Shown piece by piece: positions 36,720 through 45,000 of a stretch of DNA of 45,000 nucleotides. A program made the translations under genes and the position numbers. The stretch comes from Tubiluchus corallicola (lineage: Eukaryota; Priapulida; Priapulimorpha; Priapulimorphida; Tubiluchidae), in assembly GCA_030141605.1 (NCBI GenBank), contig JAQGDQ010001298.1, positions 1-45,000 of the forward strand. Reading direction: 5' to 3'. The stretch's first letter is position 1; each line of letters opens with the position of its first letter. The notes under the pieces were generated by a model. It ran no database searches, had not been told where the DNA came from, and saw nothing but the letters and a program-made list of their open reading frames with translations.

Positions 36720-36859
36720 CTAGAGAAGAAAAACCCAATGATAAAACTAATGCAGAAAGAGGCGCACTATTATTGGCTTCAAAGTTCTTGATGGCAGGCA
36801 GGTGTTCTGATCTTAAGGACTTTCTTAAGGAAAACAATATACGAGACATTACTCATTAG
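36720..36859 (+). CDS. Candidate terminal exon of an unidentified gene
   Basis: After gctaacccttag (branch-point-like CTAAC and an AG), an open frame in phase 1 includes REEKPNDKTNAERGALLLAS, continues KFLMAGRCSDLKDFLKENNI and ends RDITH at TAG 36857-36859. The composition is strongly protein-like: charged, with amphipathic helices. A canonical AATAAA lies about 250 bp downstream. An in-frame TAA just upstream requires a spliced start. I recognise no family and found no upstream exon. A frame this short can arise by chance, so confidence is moderate. The 5S-SINE inserted 21 bp upstream in the presumed intron. Confidence 0.4.
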
Positions 36860-37111
36860 AAGCTGCCAGGGTCGCAGACCCGGTGCCTAAAGTTACAGAC
36901 CCCGCACCTAAAGAAAAAACAATGTCTCACCAGGTCACATATTTAGCTTTTTCACTATTTAATTATCTATAAGATGATTATTTAATTATCTGTAACACAT
37001 GTTAGTAGCACAATCAGTCAACAAAATTGAAATGTAGACGATAACAATGGGCACCTCATTGTTTGTTGCAACTTTTTAGGAAAAAAGGTTTCTTGAGAAG
37101 TTGTGCACGAA

Positions 37112-37117
37112 AATAAA
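37112..37117 (+). promoter_or_regulatory. Polyadenylation signal AATAAA
   Basis: Canonical AATAAA about 250 bp after the stop of the candidate exon at 36720-36859, a plausible 3' UTR length. Confidence 0.35.
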
Positions 37118-37339
37118 GAGTTAACTCATTTTATCGCTACTTATTGTTTTTCTGTATTTTTTCCTATAGCGTGTATGGTAGGTTCTTCAATGGTGTTTTC
37201 CACTGAGTCATTTACCTTACCGCACACGTTTAAAAGTTTTCTGTTGTGAGTTACTGTCGGCATGTTATTGCAAACACTCCGACAGCCGCTGCAAGTTGAT
37301 TTCCTGAGAGTTACTGTATAGTGTGAATGCCTCGGCGAG

Positions 37340-38400
37340 TTACTATCCCCACTTCTCGCAGTGAATGGAGAAGGGAACGTCAGCTTAGGCTTGCTTTTAG
37401 AGAGTAACTCGCAACAAGTTTTGCTCTCTAATCTTAGGCCTGCTTGTGAATTACTGTCGGCATGTTATTGCAAACTGTCCAACAGCTGTTATAAGCTGAT
37501 TTCCCGCGAGTTACTCTCCCCACTTCTTGCAGTGAATAGAGAAGGGAACGTCAGCTTAGGCTTGCTGTTAGAGAGTAACTCGTAGAAAGTTTTTCTCTCT
37601 AGTCTAAGCATGCTTGCGAATTAGTGGGTGAGTTACTGTCTAGTGTGAACGCCTCTGCGAGTTACTCTCCACACTTCTCGCAGTGAATAGAGAAGGGAAC
37701 GTCAGCTTAGGCTTGCTGTTAGAGAGTAACTCGTAGAAAGTTTTTCTCTCTAGTCTAAGCATGCTTGCGAATTAGTGGGTGAGTTACTGTCTAGTGTGAA
37801 CGCCTCTGCGAGTTACTCTCCACACTTCTCGCAGTGAATAGAGAAGGGAACGTCAGCTTAGGCTTGCTGTTAGAGAGTAACTCGTAGAAAGTTTTTCTCT
37901 CTAGTCTAAGCATGCTTGCGAATTAGTGGGTGAGTTACTGTCTAGTGTGAACGCCTCTGCGAGTTACTCTCCACACTTCTCGCAGTGAATAGAGAAGGGA
38001 ACGTCAGCTTAGGCTTGCTGTTAGAGAGTAACTCGTAGAAAGTTTTTCTCTCTAGTCTAAGCATGCTTGCGAATTAGTGGGTGAGTTACTGTCTAGTGTG
38101 AACGCCTCTGCGAGTTACTCTCCACACTTCTCGCAGTGAATAGAGAAGGGAACGTCAGCTTAGGCTTGCTGTTAGAGAGTAACTCACAAGTTTTGCTTTC
38201 TAGTCTTAAGCCTGCTTGTGAATTAGTGGGTGAGTTACTGCCTAGTGTGAATGCCTCAGCGAGTTACTCTCCACACTTCTCACAGTGAATAGAGAAGGGA
38301 ACGTCAGCTTAGGCTTGCTGTTAGAGAGTAACTCGCAACAAGTTTTGCTCTCTAGTTTAAGCATGCTTGCGAATTACTGGGCGTATAACTTACTGAGTTA
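37340..38400. repeat. 151-bp tandem satellite, seven copies
   Basis: CAGTGAATAGAGAAGGG recurs at 37681, 37832, 37983 and 38134, exactly 151 bp apart, and with variants at about 37362, 37530 and 38285. The central copies are virtually identical and the outer ones diverged. Each unit contains CGAGTTACTCTC and its reverse complement GAGAGTAACTCG about 50 nt apart, so every unit can form a stem-loop. It ends at a CTAGTGTGAATGTGCC block near 38420. Not coding. Confidence 0.95.
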
Positions 38401-38763
38401 ACTCGAAGAGAAAACTCGCTAGTGTGAATGTGCCTTTACTGTCTTAAACAATATGCATACTAATGCTGATTAGCAGAACTACTAAAACTTCTTTATCAAA
38501 TTCTCCCGGCAATTTTATTATAAAAACATATTCTACAATCACAACGGCCACATCACAGTCAAAATAAAATTCTTGAATTAAACTCATATATATACATATA
38601 ATAGTTATTTTTAAAACCTGTCTATTAATATCATAAACAAAATAAACAAACTATAATAATTATAACCGGATGAGGGTGTCAAGATGCAATAAAAATGGTT
38701 TGCCATTAAAGTTTGCCAAGAAACAATAACAAGGTTCTAACTATAACACAAAAAAATGCAAAC

Positions 38764-38925
38764 CACATATCCACTACTGCACATGACGATGCAAGACACA
38801 TCTCCACTACTGCACATGACCATGCAAGACACATCTCCACTACTGCACATGACCATGCAAGACACATCTCCACTACTGCACATGTCCATGCAAGACACAT
38901 CTCTACTACTATGCATTTCAACATA
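38764..38925. repeat. 33-bp tandem repeat, five copies
   Basis: Unit ACACATCTCCACTACTGC plus ACATGACCATGCAAG, five copies, the first and last slightly diverged. Frames across it on both strands are period artefacts. Confidence 0.95.
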
Positions 38926-39022
38926 ATAATGCACGTGTGAGTACTTTTTATTTATGAATGTAAATAAAGTAAACAGTCACGTAAACAAATGAATATAAAT
39001 AGTAATAAAATATATAAAAATA

Positions 39023-39381
39023 GCAAATTGCGGCCCGCGGGTAGTGCGGGTAATTTTTTCTACTAGATCGGATGCCATTAACCCTTACAAGACTGTTGTA
39101 GCTTAATGTCACTGTACTACACAGACTGTGTGATACACATTACTAACATGCATTGTAATGAAATTACCACTATCTGTTCTGAAAGTAAAAATATATGGAT
39201 TGTAATATAAATTTTAATAACTTCTAAAATAGTTTCTTCAGTGTAGTAGTAATGATGTACGCAAGTCGGATGCAAAAAATCATTATTAGGCCTTTCTGTA
39301 CTTGGCTCCTTGATCAAACTGCCTGTGGCCCGCAGGAATTGTGGGAAAGTTTAATGTAGTCAGATAATTTGCACACCCCTG
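39023..39381 (-). mobile_element. hAT MITE with CAGGGGTGTGCAAA ends, copy 3 (left end lost)
   Basis: Right end AATTTGCACACCCCTG is intact. The left end begins within the terminal repeat at CAAATTGCGGCCCGCGGG, the first nine or so bases being replaced. It shares a TACTAGATCGGATGCCATTA block with the copy at 43975 that the two shorter copies lack. Confidence 0.85.
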
Positions 39382-40889
39382 TTTTATAGGGTAGATTTTT
39401 TGAGCTACAGTTTAAGACTGGCTAACAAATGTGCAGAGCTTGACATAGTCGGTCTAAACCTGTTTACGGTAATCTCACAGTTTTAGGCAAGAAAGCACGA
39501 CGTTTCTTCTTCAACGATATCAAATGCTTAATATGGATCACAGGAACTAATTTCACAGTTGTGTATCACAACACTTGGCGACCATTGTTACAGCTGATTT
39601 TAAACAAAATCTGACAAGTAGGTTTTGCTCGCTGTCACAATGACTAAGCGAAAATACTAATAAATTAAGAGGCAAAATACTTTGTTTGAATATTTCACTT
39701 CAGGTTCTTCATTTTTAACTATGGTAACTACAATAACTTATCTTTCTCTAAGTTTGCTATCGATTTCTGTTGTCTAGACAGTTTTTAGCAAACTATAACT
39801 GCACTTCTACATTTAGGGGGTGGGCTCAATGAGCCTGGGATCCCCCCTTTCACAGTAGTAGTGAAAATTATGAGTCACAAGTTTGAGGTGAGTATTAAAC
39901 TAGTGAACTTGTCTGAGGAAAGGGCTTCTAGCAACAGCAAAATGGTCTAAAATGCAGTAAAATGTAAGTGTGGTGGAGAGTTCTGCTGTTTAGCTGTGTC
40001 CGGTGGGAAAAATTACCAAGCACGCAAACTTATTAAATTGTATGAACAGTGGGGGGGGGGTGAAAACTTAACTCTCTCAGATCAGTTTTATGCTTGACTA
40101 TTCACATTTTGCTGGATAGATAATCTTGACACTAAATAAATTAAGCTTAAGCTAATGGGTCATCCGCATTGCAGTGTAGTACGAACTTGCTTTTAAGATA
40201 TATGACTACTACAATACAATACAATGAGTATTACCTAGGTAAATGTAGATAAAATATACTTATTAAAACAGAATTTTTCACGTTTGAAGAAGTTTGTGTA
40301 CCAGAATTTAGATCTCATTTGAAGCCTCATGTCATGGATTCCTGTGATTGAGTTCTACTCTGCTGTTAGATCTTTCATTCTCAGTATTGCAAACTAGTTT
40401 ATTCCTGTTCCTACAACCTTTGCAAATCAACCTAGAGTCGTTCAATTAGGTTAACCTTGAATTATTTATACGGGCTTCATTCTAAAGTTATAAATTCCTT
40501 CGTCACCCTTGTACAGGTGACCATTTGACGCTTGCTATTCTTACAAGCAAACGTCATATGATTCGCCTAATTCGTTAGGTTATTTTTTCCTCTTTTCAAT
40601 AGTTTTTTTTTATAGTTATGTGATGATTTGCACGTTATATATCTAGGATTGGTACTCTGTGTTTATTGGATTAACTATGAGATAAACTGGAGGAGTTTAC
40701 AGCACTCCCATTTTATAATCGTCAGACCCCCTAACTGCTTGTGCATCAGATTTTTTAAACTCTAGCGGTGCCCGAGTGGTGCCACCTACTGACAGAATGC
40801 AGAAATTCTTGAACAAAATAGTTTGAAACTCGTACAAACAAGCTGTGCTAGTGAAAAAAGAGTGAAAAAATCACAATGCAAAACAGAAA
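39382..40889. other. No gene seen; fragments of a hAT-like repeat
   Basis: 39812-40050 and about 40725-40800 resemble parts of 31917-32367, split by roughly 700 bp of AT-rich sequence. A small stem GACGCTTGCT/AAGCAAACGTC lies at 40527-40555. No coding region recognised. Confidence 0.4.
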
Positions 40890-41810
40890 TACAGGTTTTA
40901 CATGTCAAATGTAGACCTGCGTTAACTCAAATGTAGATTAAGGTAATTCAAATGTGTCTTGGTAACTCAAATGTAGACTTAGGTAGTTCAAATGTGTTAA
41001 CAATGCTTTTCAACAAATCTTAAGCGCTTTTGGTAAGTCAAATGTAGACACATGTCAAGTCAAATGTGACATTGGTATCTCAAATGTGGGATAGGTGTTG
41101 AAGTTTAAGGATGTTAAATTTAATCTCCTTTAATTTCAATTTAATAATTGCTGTGAAAATTATAACTTTATAGGTCTACTAATAGTTCACTAATATTCTG
41201 TAAACTTTACATACCATTGGAACTGTTAGAGAAAACAATACATTCTTAAAATAAGTAATGTTTCTTGAGAGAAACTAATTCATTAATGCAGTACTACTGC
41301 ATTACTTAAAAAACTAATTAGTGATTCACTGTTTATTGGGAAGTGGGAACCGATTTATTCTTTTCTACCAACGTTATGGTTTATCAAAGAATTTAGTTTG
41401 AGGATAAACAACGCATTTTTCAAAGTTATTTGAATTTGAATTTGGTTTTATCTTTTCATCAAAATTCCTATGTCTACATTTGACTTACCTAAGTCACATT
41501 TGAGTTACCAAAACACATTCGAAATTCCTATGTCTACATTTGACTTACCTAAGTCACATTTGAACTTTCCTGTGTCTACATTTGACTTACCTAAGTCACA
41601 TTTGAACTTTCCTGTGTCTACATTTGACTTACCTAAGTCACATTTGAACTTTCCTGTGTCTACATTTGACTTATCTAAGTCACATTTGAACTTTCCTGTG
41701 TCTACATTTGACTTACCTAAGTCACATTTGAACTTTCCTGTGTCTACATTTGACTTATCTAAGTCACATTTGAACTTTCCTGTGTCTACATTTGACGTGT
41801 AAAACCTATA
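40890..41810. mobile_element. Foldback element, copy 3 (longest)
   Basis: Left arm starts ACAGGTTTTACATGTC and right arm ends GACGTGTAAAACCTATA. The right arm contains about seven copies of a 42-bp unit (TCTACATTTGACTTACCTAA plus GTCACATTTGAACTTTCC) at 41470-41800, while copies 1 and 2 have one or two. About 360 bp separates the arms. A 110-codon frame across the 42-bp units is an artefact of the period. Confidence 0.85.
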
Positions 41811-41861
41811 GAACATTAAATGAACATGCAAAACGTGCAGCAAAACGTTCGTCGCTGATGT

Positions 41862-41984
41862 TCATTCGACAAGTTCATGTTCAGGTTCACCCTCGTGCAC
41901 AGAGTTCCAATTATACATGACCGTCCACGTCGTGCCGTCCGAGAGCACCATGACCGGTCCACGATGACCACCGTCCAGCCAGCT
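41862..41984 (-). CDS. Candidate terminal exon of an unidentified gene
   Basis: On the minus strand a good acceptor, ttgttattctgtgtgttctag, precedes 40 codons reading SWLDGGHRGPVMVLSDGTTW then TVMYNWNSVHEGEPEHELVE and TGA at 41862. The stretch is GC-richer than its flanks and the peptide is very protein-like, with a GPVMVLSDGTTWTV strand-rich core. I do not recognise the family. Upstream exons should lie above 41984 on the minus strand; none was identified. The 3' UTR would run straight into the foldback element that ends at 41810. No AATAAA is visible close by. Confidence 0.4.
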   Translation of the reverse strand, partial: SWLDGGHRGPVMVLSDGTTWTVMYNWNSVHEGEPEHELVE

Positions 41985-43416
41985 CTAGAACACACAGAAT
42001 AACAAGAACATGCAATCGTGCAAGTCATGCAAAAATGTACACGTCAAGTACAGACATAATCATGCTTAGAAGTTTTATTCCCCCCGTTTTTAAATACAAC
42101 TCAGCAGGCTGCAAGATGGTAATCAACATCAAGGTCTAACTGTTTGCATGGGTAGCTGTGGCCGGACTGGAATCTTGCTTGTTATCAAAGATAATCCTCT
42201 GAGAAGAGACGTAAAACCAGCAGAAGTATCTACACCATGCTTGTCTGACAACTTCCTCACTAAGGAAAATAGACCCGAGGCAATATGACAAATTTAAACC
42301 ACTCAGGAATGATCTTTCTGGTTTTAAATCATCCATTCACAAACTGGGGCCTAGAAATGCTTAACGGACAAGAAAAGGGGTAATTAAGAAATTACATTAC
42401 TTTACAGCAATTTTATGCGTACGTCGTAGTCGCGCTGAAAGGAATTTTTGTTTGTTTTCATTTTAAATCTCCAGCAAAACTGTTCCATTGCATGACGTCA
42501 CCTAGGCAAACGTAAATCGGTGGAAGAAAAGGCAAGGTTACATTATGTCCCAAAAAAATTTCCATGCAAATCTATATTACACAGCATTCTGCTTGGAAAG
42601 ACTTATGTAACTAGAAAAGAAAATTTTTAATTATTTAAAATGCTTTCACTGTTTGGTAAAATGTCACTGACTCACCCTCCAGGGGGCACCACTCCCTAAC
42701 CAAAAACGCATTTTTAATCTTATTGACAAGATACAGTAACTTAAAATTTTACTTAGTGACTTGTGCGCTACGAATGCTCTGATTTTTTCAAACTTTACTT
42801 AATGTTATCTAAACTTGATTCAATGACGTGTGGTCAAAATGGCTGCGCTAACGGTCATCGCGGGAGTTTAAGTTTACATGTTTTATACAACGTAATTATG
42901 GACGCAAGTCTAATATGCAAAAATTCAGTATGTAAGTAAGTGGTATAAAATTTCAAGACGAATTTTCTTTGCTTTATGTAAGTTGAAGGTTTCTTGTGCT
43001 TTAACTGTGCAAGCCGGGCACACACAGTGACTAGTCAGCAATTCCAACTGTCCCAAAGGGAAACTAATTGTGAAATGAGGCATGAAAAGGAGCTAAACGG
43101 GAAAGAAGCGGGATAACGTAGGATTTCACATACACTGACCAAGAAAGTTGGTCTTAAAAATTGTTATGGAGATTCTGATGGAAAGCTAAAAGTAAAGAAA
43201 CAAAATTAGAAAGAAATAATATCATAAAACAAACAAGTTACACACTAAATAACATCAACAAAGCGGCATGCAAAACACATTAATAAGTGCTGTATAGACA
43301 TCTGTGTTACGTGTTCACATTTGTCTGTCAACTGCTACATTTAAAAACTACAGACTGCACGTCAACGGCAACGGCAACGCAGAAAAGTAGTGGCTGATTA
43401 GTATTGTACAGTCTAC
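41985..43416. other. No confident gene
   Basis: Contains a short minus-strand frame (42136-42336) with no recognised domain, a palindromic CRE TGACGTCA at 42494-42501 and a CTCF-like CCTCCAGGGGGCACCAC at 42677-42693. Upstream exons of the 41862-41984 candidate could be here but were not found. Confidence 0.35.
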
Positions 43417-43506
43417 ATTAAATAATGGCGCATCAAACGACGGCGCATTAAATAATGGCGCATCAAACAATGATGCATTAAATAATGGCACATCAAACAA
43501 TGCTGC
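43417..43506. repeat. 30-bp tandem repeat, three copies
   Basis: Three 30-bp units starting ATTAAATAATGGCGCATC (43417, 43447, 43477) with a few substitutions. Confidence 0.9.
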
Positions 43507-43966
43507 ATCATATTCGTAAAGCCACTAAACTGTGAACAACAACTTCAGCTAAGTATACAGCACTTTACAGACAAATGTTCACACACAAACCAGTACCTGA
43601 GTTATTATACGTTAGTTAGCTGGTGTCATGCCCATATACCATCATCTTCTTCCTGTGTTAATACATGAATTCAGCTATTCAACTAGACTACAGTTATGCA
43701 GATTAAAATCACATAGGTTATCAACTAGAAAGTGCTACAGCGGATAAGCAATGTTAATTTTAATAACGGAAAAAACTAACCGAGGTTAGGTGGTAAATGT
43801 ACAATACATATTACAGTTTTGGCTTACATTTTAACAAATTTTCTCGGATATTTTTGTTCGCAAACAAAAATTCAAAAAAAAATCGGTGATTTCAAACCAC
43901 CTGTTACAGTTCTTCAAATATCACAGCTCACATGCTGCATTACTGACTAGAGAAGTCTGTACTACA
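43507..43966. other. No gene seen
   Basis: AT-rich intergenic sequence. Confidence 0.5.
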
Positions 43967-43974
43967 GTGTAACT

Positions 43975-44484
43975 CAGGGGTGTGCAAATTGCGGCCCGCG
44001 GGCCACGTGCGGCCAGCGAAAAGATTTGTCAACCTAATGAAAGTGTGGCCCGCGAAGAGATTTGTCAACCTAATGAAAGTGTGGCCCGGGCGATTAATTG
44101 AGTGTATCCAGCTGAAGTCCGTGCCACGATCCCAAAGATAGTGCGGGTAGTTTTTTCTACTAGATCGGATGCCATTAACCCTTACAAGATGGTTGTAGCT
44201 TAATGTCACTGTACTACACAGACTGTGTGATACACATTACTAATATGCATTGTAATGAAATTACCACTATCTGTCTTGAAAGTAGAAATGGTTTGTAATA
44301 TAAATTTTAATAACTTCTAAAATAGTTTCTTGAGTGTAGTAGTAATGATGTACGTAGGTCGGATGCAAAAAAATCGTTATTGGGCCTTTCTGTACTTGGC
44401 TCCTTGATCAAACTGCCTGTGGCCCTCAGGAATTGCGGGAAAGTTTAATGTGGCCCGGCTAGTCAGATAATTTGCACACCCCTG
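43975..44484 (-). mobile_element. hAT MITE with CAGGGGTGTGCAAA ends, copy 4 (longest)
   Basis: 510 bp with ends CAGGGGTGTGCAAATT and AATTTGCACACCCCTG. Flanks GTGTAACT and GTGTAAAT match at 7 of 8. Near the left end a 36-bp block starting GCGAARAGATTTGTCAACC is tandemly duplicated (44016-44051, 44052-44087). It looks closest to a full non-autonomous element; shorter copies are internal deletions of it. Confidence 0.9.
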
Positions 44485-44826
44485 GTGTAAATGTTAAAAA
44501 TTCTTGCAAGGAAAGATCAACGTTAAACTGTTAGCTAATCGCCTATTTTAAAGTTTTTATGATCACAACAAATTTCACACAGCAAATTCTGGATTATTGG
44601 AAAATGGAATCACATTGATTTTGCGATGACGACAATTTTATTTTGCGACACGTAATTTACTTGTAAAATCAACAGCTTTCTGCCAAAAATCAATAAAATC
44701 AAAAATGTAATGACTGAGGCTCCATGGCATTATTGTAAAAAACCAAGAGTAATGTCGCAGCATAAACATTAATTTAATTCAGCATTTGCCATAAATTTGC
44801 TTGGTAAGTCTACATATACAGTTAGT

Positions 44827-45000
44827 AGGGGTGATCATCGAACGCTCGAATTCGATTCGAACGAGTTTTTTCAATTCGAACCCGATTCGAATGCAAAACT
44901 ATAGATTCGAATAATTCAGCACTTCAATCACACATGTTCTTTATCACTAAAACGATTGAAACATCATGCAATTAGCATAATTTAGCTGTGATTTCTGCGC
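44827..45000. mobile_element. TTCGAA-rich hAT-like MITE, copy 2 (cut by window end)
   Basis: Begins TAGGGGTGATCATCGAACG and matches 19855-20075 closely, including ACTATAGATTCGAATA and ATCATGCAATTAGCATAA. It continues past the right edge of the window. Confidence 0.8.

Noticed and set aside
36454-36723. 89-codon open frame in the SINE body
   Set aside because: It lies wholly within the GC-rich SINE body and overlaps other open frames on both strands; no domain recognised.
37340-38400. CRISPR array
   Set aside because: Units are directly adjacent 151-bp repeats without unique spacers, in an animal genome.

Overview
The window looks like nuclear DNA of an animal, most likely a marine invertebrate that I cannot name. 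It is AT-rich and gene-poor. Its genes have spliceosomal introns with GTAAGT-type donors, one gene encodes a mitochondrial matrix enzyme with a targeting leader, and another encodes a 10-cysteine Ly6/three-finger GPI-type protein. Most of the sequence is DNA-transposon MITEs, SINEs, tandem arrays and microsatellites. Nothing suggests a prokaryote, plasmid or virus.

Layout. 1-5,880 is repeats: a degenerate 148-bp tandem array, a hairpin, a foldback element, a hAT element with perfect 8-bp target duplication, a TTAA-flanked piggyBac-like MITE, and a perfect or near-perfect inverted duplication. 5,880-18,100 is a minus-strand tandem array of secreted leucine-rich-repeat genes: two complete copies (A at 8,275-10,170 and B at 13,471-15,050) inside 4.1-4.2 kb duplicated units, an orphan LRRCT exon (C at 17,937-18,100) and a truncated unit (5,880-6,305). 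In A and B the frame runs from the LRRCT domain into a trinucleotide repeat read as poly-threonine.

18,100-21,128 holds a CA array and a TTCGAA-rich hAT-like element. 21,129-23,348 is an intronless, apparently intact propionyl-CoA carboxylase alpha subunit (PCCA). 26,725-30,228 is a three-exon Ly6/QVR-like gene whose first intron carries a 21-bp tandem array and whose second carries a Tigger-like MITE and a tRNA-derived SINE.

30,300-45,000 is repeat-dominated: 60-bp, 151-bp, 33-bp and 30-bp tandem arrays, a decayed non-LTR retrotransposon end, more hAT, piggyBac and foldback copies, and a 491-bp 5S-rRNA-headed SINE with a perfect 12-bp target duplication. Two short candidate terminal coding exons sit here, one at 36,720-36,859 (+) and one at 41,862-41,984 (-); their upstream exons were not found.

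The genes do not form a pathway. PCCA acts in mitochondrial propionate catabolism, while the LRR array and the Ly6 gene encode secreted or cell-surface proteins. The most interesting points are the LRR array with its in-frame hypervariable Thr stalk, the 5S-SINE inserted beside a splice acceptor, the three-copy foldback family, and the intronless PCCA.
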